Source: Nocardia wallacei
GTDB lineage: Bacteria; Actinomycetota; Actinomycetes; Mycobacteriales; Mycobacteriaceae
Assembly (NCBI RefSeq): GCF_029868745.1
Contig: NZ_JARWOP010000300.1
Location: 1 to 56,178, forward strand
DNA: 56,178 nucleotides
Reading direction: 5' to 3'
The translations under genes and the position numbers were made by a program. Positions 27,172 through 36,033 of the stretch are shown one piece after another; position 1 is the stretch's first letter; every line of letters starts with the position of its first letter. The notes beneath the pieces were generated by a model, which was given only the letters and a program-made list of their open reading frames with translations, made no database searches and was not told the DNA's origin.

Positions 27172-28203
27172 ATGAAGTACTACAACCTGGCCGTGGCCGG
27201 TGTCGACGACTGGACCGAGTTCGCCAACAGCATCGTCCCGATGGCGCATCGCTACCGCGAGCCCGCGGGCTGGCAGGTGGGCCTGACCGTCCAGGAGACC
27301 ACAACCTACAGCTTGCTGCGCTGGGACCAGCCCGGTGACCGGCTGGCATTCCGAACCCGGTCGCACATTCGCCGCGCCTCGGCCGAAGGGTTCTACTGGG
27401 TGGTGATTCCGCAGCGCGGAGCATTCGCGGCGTCGGACGAAGACGAGGACAGATGTATCACGCCGGGTCAGGCGGTGGTGCTGGCGCTGGATCGGGAGTG
27501 CAAGTTGAACATTCCCGGCTCGGTGGCGTACGGGTTCCAGATTCCGCGTTCTGAATTCGATCACCGGTCACCGGTGCCCGGCACCCAGCGACCGGTGCTC
27601 GGTCTCGATTCCGGCCTCGGCCGGATCGCCATGGGCATGATCAATAACCTGCATTCCGAGCGATCCGGCCTGGCCGGTCGCGATTTCAACATGGTGTGCG
27701 ATCGGATCACCGAGTTGCTGTGCCTGATCAGCGCCGGTGATTCCAGCCCGCAGCGAGCTCACCTGTCGGAGATTGCCGAGACCGTCCGACGGTATGTGCG
27801 CCGCAACATCGGCACGACGGACCTGCGGTTGCCCGCAGTGGCGCAGGCGCTCGGCTGGTCACCCCGGCAGTTGCGCGTCGCGTTGCACGAGGCGGGGACA
27901 ACGTATCGCGACGTGCGCCGCGACGAAGCCCTGCGCGCCGCCCGCAGCATCCTCGAAGACCCCTGTCAGACGATGACGATCGGCGAGATCGCGGAGCGCA
28001 GCGGACTCACGTGTACTTGGCTCGCAACAGCTTTCAAAGCTCGGTACGGCGAGTCTCCCCGAGAGTTCCGCAAACGCAGACTGACCGAGCAGTCCGGTCG
28101 GCCGAGCGGAGCCGAACAGCGGCACCGAAATCGCCTCGACGCCGATCCAACTACGTCTTCCGAACTGCGATGCCACGGTCGATCTGTCGATTCAGGTCAG
28201 TGA
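27172..28203 (+). CDS. AraC-family transcriptional regulator
   Basis: 343 aa. The N-terminal about 190 residues form an AraC-binding-like sensor region of the NphR/'AraC_binding_2' kind (WQVGLTVQETTTYSLLRW, GFYWVVIPQRGAF, CITPGQAVVL). The C-terminal DNA-binding domain (about 200-310) has two HTH units: LRLPAVAQALGWSPRQLRVAL and IGEIAERSGLTCTWLATAFK, ending YGESPREFRKRR. An extra about 35-residue tail follows. It is divergent from the ABC transporter operon and is its likely activator. It is also the only regulator beside the biosynthetic genes, so it may sense a pathway metabolite. Confidence 0.92.
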   Translation: MKYYNLAVAGVDDWTEFANSIVPMAHRYREPAGWQVGLTVQETTTYSLLRWDQPGDRLAFRTRSHIRRASAEGFYWVVIPQRGAFAASDEDEDRCITPGQAVVLALDRECKLNIPGSVAYGFQIPRSEFDHRSPVPGTQRPVLGLDSGLGRIAMGMINNLHSERSGLAGRDFNMVCDRITELLCLISAGDSSPQRAHLSEIAETVRRYVRRNIGTTDLRLPAVAQALGWSPRQLRVALHEAGTTYRDVRRDEALRAARSILEDPCQTMTIGEIAERSGLTCTWLATAFKARYGESPREFRKRRLTEQSGRPSGAEQRHRNRLDADPTTSSELRCHGRSVDSGQ

Positions 28204-28521
28204 AATCTCCCCGATCTCCGCTACGACTACCTGACCTAGCGGGTGCGACGGCGCCTGCCGTGGGCTCGGCGGTCGCGAGTGTCGAGTTACTGGGTGCGCC
28301 GCGGAGGAAGCTGTCTTCGGTACCACCGGCGAGCGCCACCCGCTGGCGCGGACGGTGCGGAAACCCCTGGCACTGCGAGGAAGCCCCGCAGGAATTTCTT
28401 CGACGCTGTGAACACCCGATTTGTGCGCGGTCACCCCTATCCGCCCGTTACATCCAGAAATGTCACACCGGTCGACGAAGCCCTGGGCCGGTATCCTCTC
28501 CTGCATTGCAATCCTCCGAAC
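28204..28521. other. Intergenic region at the start of the IS-rich segment
   Basis: 318 bp without a convincing gene. Open frames exist on both strands but have neither family resemblance nor good codon bias. Base composition shifts towards lower GC from here to about 29160, suggesting a junction between the biosynthetic locus and imported DNA. Confidence 0.4.
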
Positions 28522-28893
28522 ATGCGGAAAATTACTCCCGCCGACCTCGAGACAATGACTCTGGCCTTGTTCACGAAGATAAGATTGGGCTCGGCCTCCG
28601 TAGGCTCACGTGACGCAGGCGAAGACTTCGTTATGACTGATGACTCAGCAGAGCGCAAAGTCTACCTCGTTTGGGTCAAGCATGTAAGCAACCCGCTAGG
28701 GACGGATGCGGTCCGCTCACTCGCAAATCGCGTGGCGCGCAGTGGAGCATCTGAAGGTATCCTCGTGACCACAGGACGGTTCACTGCCTCCGCCCGCGAA
28801 TCCTCTGTCCACCACGATCAAATTCGACTTATAGACGGTGATGGGTTGGTGGAGGCATTGGCGAAGCACCTTGGGATCGGTTTGGCCTTGTAA
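28522..28893 (+). CDS. Small Mrr-type restriction-endonuclease-domain protein
   Basis: 123 aa from the ATG at 28522. The segment GEDFVMTDDSAERKVYLVWVKH followed by GTDAVRSLANRVARSGASEG, ILVTTGRFTASA and IRLIDGDGLVEAL matches the Mrr/restriction-endonuclease-like domain: an acidic residue, then V-K of the Q-x-K element, then the conserved TTG.FT..A and LIDG. The usual ExK or QxK is V-K here, so nuclease activity is doubtful. The GC content is lower than that of the neighbouring genes. The normal N-terminal helix and DNA-recognition domain are reduced or missing, so this may be a relic of a type IV restriction or DNA-repair nuclease. Confidence 0.6.
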   Translation: MRKITPADLETMTLALFTKIRLGSASVGSRDAGEDFVMTDDSAERKVYLVWVKHVSNPLGTDAVRSLANRVARSGASEGILVTTGRFTASARESSVHHDQIRLIDGDGLVEALAKHLGIGLAL

Positions 28894-29163
28894 TCTCGCT
28901 CCTAAATCACTGGTTGGCCGAACTTTTTCGGGCTAATTTGAGTTCCCGGCAATCGGAGCGGACGAGGCTGCTGCATTCGGCGCTCCGCTGGCCTGCGGCC
29001 TGTCCAGGACGCCACCCCGCGCCACGACAATGTTCTCCTTTCCCGCTGCAGACCTGGATATCACGGCCTCCGGTTTGCGAAAACCGCACCGTTAGGCCGC
29101 GATCACAGTGGCACCACTACTGGCGGTCTTCGCAATGCTCCCGCAAGGATTGCGTCCGGCAGA

Positions 29164-30449
29164 GTGGTGTAGCAGCTCGTCGATCAGCGTATCGACCCCA
29201 GCCGGCTGCTGTCCGACCAATTGGCCGCCGCCGGTCCCGATCTGCTGCGTACTCTGCTGTCCACGTTCGTGCAGACCCTGATGGGCGCCGAGGCCGACGC
29301 CGTCTGTGGTGCCGGCTACGGCGAACGCAGCGACGAGCGTGTCAACCACCGCAACGGCTACCGCCACCGCGACTTCGACACCCGCGTCGGCACCCTCGAT
29401 GTCGCGATCCCGAAACTGCGCCACGGCAGTTATTTCCCGGACTGGCTGCTCGAACGACGCAAACGCGCCGAACGGGCCCTGACCTCGGTGGTGGCGACCT
29501 GCTATCTGCTCGGTGTCTCCACCCGCCGGATGGAGAAGCTCGTCGAAACCCTGGGTATCACAACTGTTTCCAAGTCACAGGTGTCGATGATGGCACGCGA
29601 TCTCGATGCCCAGGCCGAAGCGTTCCGCACCGCCCACTCGATCAAGGTCCATACACCTTCGTCGCCGCCGACGCCCTCGTACTCAACGTCCGGGAGGACG
29701 GCCGTGTGATCAACGTTCACGCCCTGATCGCCACCGGCGTCAACAACGACGGATACCGCGAAATCCTCGGTCTCCAAGTCACTTCCGGCGAGGACGGTGC
29801 CGGATGGCTGGCCTTCCTCCGCGATCTGGTCGCCCGTGGGCTGAGTGGCGTCGCTCTGGTCACCTCCGACGCCCACGCCGGCCTCGTGGCCGCGATCGGC
29901 GCGACCCTGCCCGGCGCGGCCTGGCAGCGCTGCCGCACGCACTACACGGTCAACCTGATGTCGGTCTGTCCGAAATCGTCGTGGCCGTGGGTCCGCACCC
30001 TGTTGCATTCGGTGTTCGATCAAGCAGACACCGAATCGGTTGCCGCTCGATATGAACGGATGCTCGACGCCTTGGCCGAGAAGCTCCCGAAGGTCGCTGA
30101 CCACCTCGACACGGCTCGCGCCGATCTGCTGGCATTCACCGCGTTCCCCACACAGATCTGGCGTCAGATCTGGAGCAACAATCCACAAGAGCGGTTGAAC
30201 AAGGAAATCCGCCGCCGCACCGATGTCGTCGGCATCTTCCCCGATCGCGGCCCGATCATCCGCCTGGTCGGCGCCGTGCTCGCCGAACAGCACGACGAAT
30301 GGATCGAGGGCCGCCGCTATCTCGACCTCGATGTCCTGGCCCGCTCGCGTGGGCTCACCGCCACCGACGAACAGGAGGCAGCGACACCCGCAGAACTCAC
30401 TGCCTGACCCGAACTCTGGATCATGCGGTGACCACCTCAGCTACACCAC
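29164..30449 (+). mobile_element. IS256-family insertion sequence
   Basis: About 1.29 kb, the normal size for IS256-type elements, bounded by a 10-bp inverted repeat GTGGTGTAGC (29164-29173) and GCTACACCAC (30440-30449). The only large open frame inside is the frameshifted transposase. I could not find a convincing target-site duplication next to the repeats. The true ends may extend a few bases beyond these repeats. Confidence 0.7.
29221..30407 (+). pseudogene. IS256-family (mutator-type) transposase with a one-base deletion
   Basis: The first frame (29221 to about 29630) gives the family N-terminal half: RTLLSTFVQTLMGAEADAVC, ERVNHRNGYRHRDFDTRVGT, VSTRRMEKLVETLGI, SKSQVSMMARDLD. The second frame (from about 29630) gives GPYTFVAADAL with the first catalytic Asp, TSDAHAGLVAAI with the second, WQRCRTHY, and NNPQERLNKEIRRRTDVVGI with the Glu. 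Restoring one C in GCACCGCCCACTCG near 29630 would rejoin the halves as RTRPLDQGPYTF, so the break is a single-base deletion. No ATG or GTG lies in frame upstream; a TAG at 29170 closes the frame, so translation would need the TTG at 29221. All three catalytic acids are present once the frame is repaired. Confidence 0.88.
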
Positions 30450-30612
30450 GCCCCGGGACTTGACCACAGCACTCCCGCTGTTGCCTGTCATTGGTCGACC
30501 CAGGTGTTGAATGGCCGTCGCAGTCCGCCATGCCTGGGCACCGAAATCCGTTCTCCGTACTTCTTTTCGGCGCTTCGGGCGTGGACTTCCACCCACACCG
30601 AAGGAACGAGCC

Positions 30613-30768
30613 ATGACCGAACACAATGCCGCGGACAAGCCGACCGCGTCGGCGTTGATCGACGACACCATCGTCGAGGTCCTCCAAGCCCCGTCCGACG
30701 ACGTCGGAGCGGTGCTGCTGGCGGGATGGAACGGGTTCACCATGCTGGCCACCGTCGTCGTGCAATTG
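30613..30768 (+). pseudogene. 5' fragment of an unidentified gene joined to an ISL3 remnant
   Basis: An ATG at 30613 with AAGGAACG upstream begins a reading frame MTEHNAADKPTASALIDDT, continuing VEVLQAPSDDVGAVLLAGWN and GFTMLATVVV. It then loses coding character at about 30768, where ISL3 transposase sequence begins in another frame. The good start signals and codon use suggest a real 5' end cut off by the transposon remnant. I do not recognise the family. Confidence 0.4.
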
Positions 30769-30772
30769 GTCT

Positions 30773-31477
30773 CTGCTGGACCAGGGTGCCAGCATTCGCG
30801 CCATCTGCCTCGAGCTGGGGCTGGCTCGCGGCACCACACGTCGCTTCGCTCGCGCCGCATCGGCCGACGAACTACTGGTCAACAACCGCACGGGATACCG
30901 CGTCAGCGCGCTCGAGGCATACAAATCCGAGCTGCATCGACGGTGGAATGAGGGCTGCACCAACGCAACTCAGCTGTTCGAGGAGATCAAAGCCTGCGGA
31001 TACCGGGGCAGCGAGAAGATGGTGCGCACCTACTCGGCTCCCTTCCGCGCCTTCGCACACATCTCGGCACCGCCGAGCAAGCCACCGTCGGTCCGGAGGG
31101 TTGTCAGCTGGATCATGACCAACCCCGACACCATCGCTCCCGCCGACCAAACAAGTCTGGGTGCCATTCTGGCCGCCAGCCCGGAACTGGCGGCCCTCAT
31201 CGGCCACGTCCGGGCGTTCGCCACGATCATGACCGAACGGCGCGGCCGCGATCTCGAACGATGGATGGCGGCCGTCGACGCCGATGACCAGCCGGCTTTG
31301 CACTCGTTCGTCCGTGGGCTGCGCCGCGACCAAGACGCGGTCACTGCGGGCCTGACCATGGCCTGGAGCAGCGGCGCCGTCGAAGGCCACGTCAACCGCA
31401 TCAAAATGCTGAAACGCCAGATGTTCGGACGTGCGAAGACCGACCTGCTCCGAAAGCGAATCCTGTTGAGCGAGTGA
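30773..31477 (+). pseudogene. 3' part of an ISL3-family transposase
   Basis: One continuous frame of about 234 codons reads LLDQGASIRAICLELGLARG, with an HTH of the ISL3 type, ending with AWSSGAVEGHVNRIKMLKRQ and MFGRAKTDLLRKR, the characteristic ISL3 C-terminus that contains the third catalytic Glu. The N-terminal zinc-ribbon and the first two catalytic Asp regions are absent, so roughly the first half of the gene is missing. There is no start codon of its own. Confidence 0.85.
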
Positions 31478-31695
31478 GCAACACAGACCCGAATTCACGG
31501 AAGACCAAACACGGCGATCGTACTGTGCGAGCTACTGTGGAGCTCTCAACCGTCCTGCACAACCCTCCGCGGCAGCCGTTAACCGTCGCAGAGGCACACC
31601 GCGAAATGCAACTTCACCCGAGTTGCAGCACCGACACGTGCATCTGTAAAGCGACCGTGTTTGCCGTACTCGTGTGCCACGGGCGGATCAAGCCC
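31474..31695 (+). pseudogene. Remnant of a small actinobacterial hypothetical protein
   Basis: Beginning at a GTG that overlaps the ISL3 stop, the frame contains LTVAEAHREMQLHPSCSTDT, CICKATVFAVLVCHGRIKPD and SSR. That arrangement (AEAHREMQ.H, paired Cys, K-A, GR.KPDSSR) I recognise as a small conserved mycobacterial/nocardial protein of unknown function. After about 31695 the frame runs on without family resemblance. It is probably a decayed or truncated copy. Confidence 0.45.
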
Positions 31696-32048
31696 GACTC
31701 ATCGAGGTCTCCCGCATCGCACCGACGCTCGGCGTCCTCCACCATGATGATCCGGCACCGGACGAGGCAACGGACCCTCCCTTACGCAAGCGGTTGTGTG
31801 CTTGGCGAAGCAGGCACGTGAAATAGGCCGTCAATAGTCGGATCAAGCCTCACAGGCGATTTCACTGATCCGATGAATCATTTCGATCCAGTGGCGTCGT
31901 AGCGCTGCTGGCGTGCGATGCCGATACACCTCGCCAGCACTGCGCATCGTCGGGTCGGACATCAATGTGCAGAGGACATGAGATGCCAACCCACCGCGGC
32001 AGGTCGCCGGTAGCCGTTGAGGCGAATGCCTTCCCGCTCGGCAGTCCT

Positions 32049-32633
32049 TCAGCCGAGGAGCGCGATCGTGTGCTCGATGGAACTCCGGATGTCGCTTGGG
32101 TCATGTCCCGCACGCGCGCGAAGCCTCCACCCGAGTACGAGGGTGAAGAGGAGATCGGTGAGCTCGTCGAGATCTGACTCGACCGAGATCTCTCCGCTTT
32201 CGCGCATTCGGGTGAGCAGGTCTCCCAGCCCGGTTCGGGTGAGATTGAACGCAGTTTCGGTCCGTCGAGCGATTTCCGGGTCTGTGCCGCCCATTTCCGC
32301 AGCGGTGTTGATCACAAAACACCCTGCTGGATCAGTCGCGTGGGCGTCGCTCCCCAGCGCTACCGTCGCCACAGCATCGGTCAACGCGTCCCTGGTCGGG
32401 TCGGCGTCTCGGAACCGCTGACATCCGTCGGCACTCTCCGTTGCCCGATAGTGATCGAGGGCGCGCAAAAAGAGTCGGCGCTTGTCACCGAAAGTGCGGT
32501 AGAGGCTGCTCGGGTTGAGTTCGAGCGCCGCATTCAGGTCGCGCGTGCTGGTGGCGTGGAATCCCTTGCGCCAAAAGACATCGGTTGCCCGGTGGACGGC
32601 TGCCTCCTCATCGAACCCGCGGGGCCTGGCCAT
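32049..32633 (-). CDS. TetR-family repressor
   Basis: 194 aa. The N-terminal HTH reads FDEEAAVHRATDVFWRKGFH, then ATSTRDLNAALELNPSSLYR and TFGDKRRLFLRALDHY, the TetR pattern. The C-terminal part carries GCFVINTAAEMGG, as in AcrR/TetR_C_16-like regulators. ATG 32633 is chosen because GGGAGGT lies six bases before it. It diverges from the MFS exporter with about 90 bp between the starts and should repress that gene and itself through the palindrome at 32680-32705. The inducer is unknown. Confidence 0.92.
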   Translation of the reverse strand: MARPRGFDEEAAVHRATDVFWRKGFHATSTRDLNAALELNPSSLYRTFGDKRRLFLRALDHYRATESADGCQRFRDADPTRDALTDAVATVALGSDAHATDPAGCFVINTAAEMGGTDPEIARRTETAFNLTRTGLGDLLTRMRESGEISVESDLDELTDLLFTLVLGWRLRARAGHDPSDIRSSIEHTIALLG

Positions 32634-32679
32634 TGAACCTCCCTGCATTGTGGAGCGGATGATCCCAATGCTAGCGTCG

Positions 32680-32705
32680 AGTTTGGGAGCGATCGATACC
32701 AAACT
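32680..32705. promoter_or_regulatory. Candidate TetR operator
   Basis: Inverted repeat AGTTTGG (32680-32686) and CCAAACT (32699-32705) around a 12-bp spacer with a central CGATCG. It stands between the divergent tetR and MFS genes, about 18 bp before the MFS start, an ideal position for a repressor site. Size and symmetry fit a TetR dimer. Confidence 0.6.
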
Positions 32706-32722
32706 AGGGAGAGGAGCGCACA

Positions 32723-33988
32723 GTGGCTGGAACACACAGCGACGAAGGCTTCGGCGGCGGCGCGGCTGACAGACCGACCCTGAACGCGCGAGGTACCGAC
32801 GGCGAACGCTGGGGCGCGGCCTGGGCAACGATGTTCGGCGTGTTTGTGCTGGTCGTCGCAGAGCAACTGCCGATCGGGCTGTTGATCCAGATCAGCCCCG
32901 ACCTGGGCGTCACGGAAGGAACTGCCGGGCTCAGCGTCACCGTCCCCAGCATCGTCGCCGGTGTCGCAGCACTGCTGGTACCGCTGGTGGTCGGGAAGTT
33001 GGACCGCCGGGTCCTTCTCGGCGCGTTGATGACCCTCATGACCGCCGCGAACGCGGCGACGTGGCTGGCTCCGACGTTCGAGGTTCTCCTACTGTCGCGC
33101 GTGTTCGTCGGTGTCGCGATCGGCGGGTTCTGGGCGATCGGGGGCGGCATCGCCGTTCGCCTGGTGTCGACGGCGAATGTACCGAAGGCGACCTCGATCA
33201 TCTTCGCCGGCGTCGCCGCGGCCAACGTGCTCGGCGTCCCGCTGGGGACGATCCTGGGAACGAACCTCGGGTGGCGGTTGGCGTTCGCCGCGCTCGGGGC
33301 GGCCGCACTTATCGCTCTGGTATGGCTGATCGTGCTATTGCCTCCGTTGTCAGCACAAGTTCCGGTCCGCGCGCACGTACTGGCCAGTCAGCTCAGGAAC
33401 CAGGGCGTGGTATTCGGACTCATCGCGACCTTGCTTTCCGTCACGGGACACTTTGCCGCGTTCACCTTCGTCGGTCCGATCCTTCGCGACATCGCGGGCC
33501 TGTCCGCTTCCGCGGTCGGTCCGATTCTCTTGGTCTACGGCCTCCTCGGCCTGGGAGGGAACTTCGCGGCCGGGGCACTGCTGGGGCGAGGCGTTCCCAC
33601 AGTGGTGTTCTCCATCCTCGCGGTGATCACCGTCGCTCTGGGTCTACTACCGGCGGTCGGCCTCCAGCCGGCCGCAGGCGTGCTTCTGGTCCTCCTGTGG
33701 GGTCTGTTCTTCGGCGGACTGTCGGTCAGCATGCAGACCTGGATGATCAAAGCCGCGCCCACAGCCGTCGAAGCCGCAACCTCGCTGTGGGTCGGAGTAT
33801 GGAACCTCGCCATCGGAATCGGCGCGCTCGCAGGTGGCGTCGCCATCCACAAACTCTCGCTGGCATCCACCATCTGGATCGCCGCAGCCCTGACGCTGAC
33901 CGGCGCGCTATTGGTGGCGGCGACCCGCTCGCCGAGGGCGAGCGCGCCGCCTGCCACCGGAGTAGACGAGGCCGTCGATGCTCGATGA
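32723..33988 (+). CDS. MFS drug/sugar exporter (DHA1 group)
   Basis: 421 aa from a GTG at 32723 preceded by GGGAGAGGAG. Twelve hydrophobic helices can be traced. The MFS loop motif between helices 2 and 3 is VVGKLDRRVLLGA. WAIGGGIAVRLV in helix 4 and helix-5 text like GVPLGTILGTNLGWR are typical of the AraJ/YdhP-like DHA1 efflux proteins. It sits in the cytoplasmic membrane and uses the proton gradient. It is paired with the TetR gene and is probably induced by its own substrate. It lies in the IS-rich segment, outside the PKS locus, so a link to that product is weak. Confidence 0.92.
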   Translation: MAGTHSDEGFGGGAADRPTLNARGTDGERWGAAWATMFGVFVLVVAEQLPIGLLIQISPDLGVTEGTAGLSVTVPSIVAGVAALLVPLVVGKLDRRVLLGALMTLMTAANAATWLAPTFEVLLLSRVFVGVAIGGFWAIGGGIAVRLVSTANVPKATSIIFAGVAAANVLGVPLGTILGTNLGWRLAFAALGAAALIALVWLIVLLPPLSAQVPVRAHVLASQLRNQGVVFGLIATLLSVTGHFAAFTFVGPILRDIAGLSASAVGPILLVYGLLGLGGNFAAGALLGRGVPTVVFSILAVITVALGLLPAVGLQPAAGVLLVLLWGLFFGGLSVSMQTWMIKAAPTAVEAATSLWVGVWNLAIGIGALAGGVAIHKLSLASTIWIAAALTLTGALLVAATRSPRASAPPATGVDEAVDAR

Positions 33989-34088
33989 CACACGCGAACG
34001 CCCGCAGCGCACCCAGCCCCGCAACCGCCGAGGGTCGCATCATCGAACTACGCTGACGACAGCGGCGGGAGCCGAATCCTAGGAAGGG

Positions 34089-34480
34089 GCTGGGCGTTCC
34101 CGATTTCCGTCTGTTCGTCCACGGAAGTCGATCTTTGCCTTGTCGATAAGGAATCCCTAGGCGAATTCTGTCCCGCATTGGACGCCGCGGATACGCGCCA
34201 AGCCGAGGAAGGTTCGCTCATCGAACCAGTGCCGATGCCGTTGCGAAGGCTCGTACCGTAGCACCAAATGGTTGCGGAACTCAGGCGCTGCGGGATCGCA
34301 GCCGGGATTCGCGCCAGCCAACATTAGCAAGGTGCCGCCGGCACCGATGGCGATGTCGTCGCAATGTACGCCGAAGACGGCGATCTCAGTAAGGCTCTCG
34401 CACGTCAACGACTTCAATTCGCACACCCGCTTCGCAACGACGACCCGATACCACCACCTTCGCGAACCGAATAAGCTCCG
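34089..34480 (-). pseudogene. Inverted, internally deleted copy of the PIG-L deacetylase gene
   Basis: The reading ESLTEIAVFGVHCDDIAIGA, then GGTLLMLAGANPG, EFRNHLVLRYEPSQRHRHWF and DERTFLGLARIRGVQCGTEF is nearly identical to the gene at 44643. Two in-frame blocks are missing: the centre between NPG and EFRNHL, and a 34-residue piece (102 bp) between LRYE and PSQRHRH. The ATG is lost and the Glu codon after GTEFA has become TAG. Similarity continues past the stop into the sequence encoding the deacetylase C-terminus and upstream of its start. It is a dead duplicate on the opposite strand. Confidence 0.9.
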
Positions 34481-34514
34481 CACGAGAACTGACTCCCGTC
34501 TTATGAAATATCTG

Positions 34515-34560
34515 ACGCTGGGATTCCGTACTCGACCTCGGCTGCGGTGACGGCAACTGC
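34515..34560 (+). pseudogene. Tip of a duplicated methyltransferase gene
   Basis: About 45 bp encode WDSVLDLGCGDGN in an otherwise closed frame, matching the SAM-binding motif I of the methyltransferase at 42328-43107. It lies next to the PIG-L relic in the same relative order and orientation as the reverse complement of the 42-45 kb locus. It is therefore the other end of the same inverted duplication with the middle deleted. Confidence 0.75.
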
Positions 34561-34653
34561 ACGGCGGTATCCGCCACGGGATCGCGTGCGTTACATGCGC
34601 GGGGCGATCAGCCGATGGAACATGCTCGGACTCAGTTGCTCTAGGGTGATTTA

Positions 34654-35290
34654 GTGCGTCAGGTGATCCACGATTTCAACGAGAATGGGTTCGGTACATT
34701 GGACCCAAAATGGAGAGGGGCAGGCCCGCGAAGACCGATCGCGCGACGCGTGAACGGATCTGTCAGATCGGCCGTGTGCTACCCCGTCACTTGGGATGGC
34801 CGTCCTCGACGTGGAGCCTGTCGAAGCTGCGGGACGTGTTGTGTATCAACGGTATTGCCGATCTCAGCCGCGAGACTTTGCGGAAGATCCTACGACAACC
34901 CACCCAACGACGGGCACGTGGTCTGCGTCGATGAATTCGGGCCGCTCAATCTGCATCCCCGCGCCGGTCGAGGCTGGCAGCCTCGGCGCAGGCCGCAGCG
35001 ACTGCGGGCGACCTACCACCGCACCCAGGGCGTGCGCCACGTGTTCAGCGCTCTCGATCTGTCCACCGGCCAGATATACTGCCGCATCCCGGATCGCAAG
35101 CGCTGGACCGAGTTTCGTGCGTTCCTGCGGAGCCTGCAATCACGGTGGCCGGGCGAGAAACCGTATGTGATCGTCGAACTTCTCTCCGCACAAACGTGCC
35201 GAAGTCCACGACTGGTGCGCGGCCAACGACGCGAAACTGGTGTTCCTGCCGACTATTCGTCGTGGTTGAACTACCCGATTTCCTGCCCTG
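34654..35290 (+). pseudogene. IS630-family transposase relic
   Basis: Pieces in successive frames reconstruct an IS630/Tc1-type transposase: VIHDFNENGFGTLDPKWRGG, then RATRERICQIGRVLPRHLGW and PSSTWSLSKLRDVL (HTH part). These are followed by VVCVDEFGPLNL with the first catalytic Asp, GVRHVFSALDLSTGQIYCRI and, after another shift, IVDNFSPHKRAEVHDW-like sequence (here broken) and FLPTYSSWLN. At least three frameshifts are needed. The C-terminal end with the last Glu is gone, and the sequence ends abruptly next to the VOC gene. Confidence 0.85.
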
Positions 35291-35300
35291 CGTCGCCTGA

Positions 35301-35714
35301 CTATGCCGAAGAGAACAGGCAGACCGGGTGCCCGGCGGGATCGAGTATGACGCGGACGGCGTCCTGCGGTTGGGTGTCAGCAAGGGTCGCACCTGCTTCG
35401 AGTGCCCTTGCCTGTGCTGCGTCGAGATCCTCGACCGGCAGGTCGAGATGAACCGTGATGTGCTGGCGGCCCGGCTCACTCGGCCAGACTGGCCTGGTGT
35501 AGTACCGCTCGTACTCGATATTGATCGTTCTCAGGCCGGGCAGGTCGGCCGGTGCACACAGCTGCGCCCACCCCGCCTCCGGTGGCTCGCCGGGCCGAGG
35601 ATCCTCCATCGCGCTGATGGTCCACCCCAGTAGCCGTTGGTAGAACACAGCTAAATCCCGTGGGTTCGGAGCTCCGATCGTCACGCTCGATACCCACATC
35701 TGCTGTCGAGTCAT
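35301..35714 (-). CDS. VOC/glyoxalase-fold protein
   Basis: 137 aa from ATG 35714; a GTG at 35729 is an alternative. Two beta-alpha-beta-beta-beta halves are visible: SSVTIGAPNPRDLAVFYQRL with GW, and HITVHLDLPVEDLDAAQARA followed by GATLADTQP and LDPAGHPVCLF. The C-terminal D-P-x-G-x-P/F-x-L-x is characteristic of the VOC family, which includes glyoxalases, ring-cleavage dioxygenases and bleomycin-type resistance proteins. The substrate is not predictable. It lies between two IS remnants. Confidence 0.85.
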   Translation of the reverse strand: MTRQQMWVSSVTIGAPNPRDLAVFYQRLLGWTISAMEDPRPGEPPEAGWAQLCAPADLPGLRTINIEYERYYTRPVWPSEPGRQHITVHLDLPVEDLDAAQARALEAGATLADTQPQDAVRVILDPAGHPVCLFSSA

Positions 35715-36033
35715 ACGCCCCCAGTTCACTCCGCCAACCGAACACGCTCAACATAGGTCGAGCGGCCACCAGAAGACAACAACCTCCAAGCAGAATTGCA
35801 CCGTCAAGCTTTCGGATGCAGCACTAGCAGAACTGCAGAAGTAGCCAACCCGACGTTGGTTACCCGATGAGCTGATCGCTCGAGTTGTTCGGCAACCGTT
35901 TCGTCCGCATTTTCGGCAGCTTGTCCCAGATGCCACGCCCGGCGACCGTAGTCCCGCGTCGCTCATCGCAGCGGCAAGCGTGTCAACGGCCAGTAGTCCG
36001 TCCCCGCAGGCGGCCAACGTTTGTCCCCGCTGG
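35715..36033. other. Gap between the VOC gene and the IS481-type element
   Basis: About 320 bp with no supportable gene on either strand and no family-like translation. It probably contains the VOC promoter at its left end. The right end abuts the inverted repeat of the next element. Confidence 0.4.
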
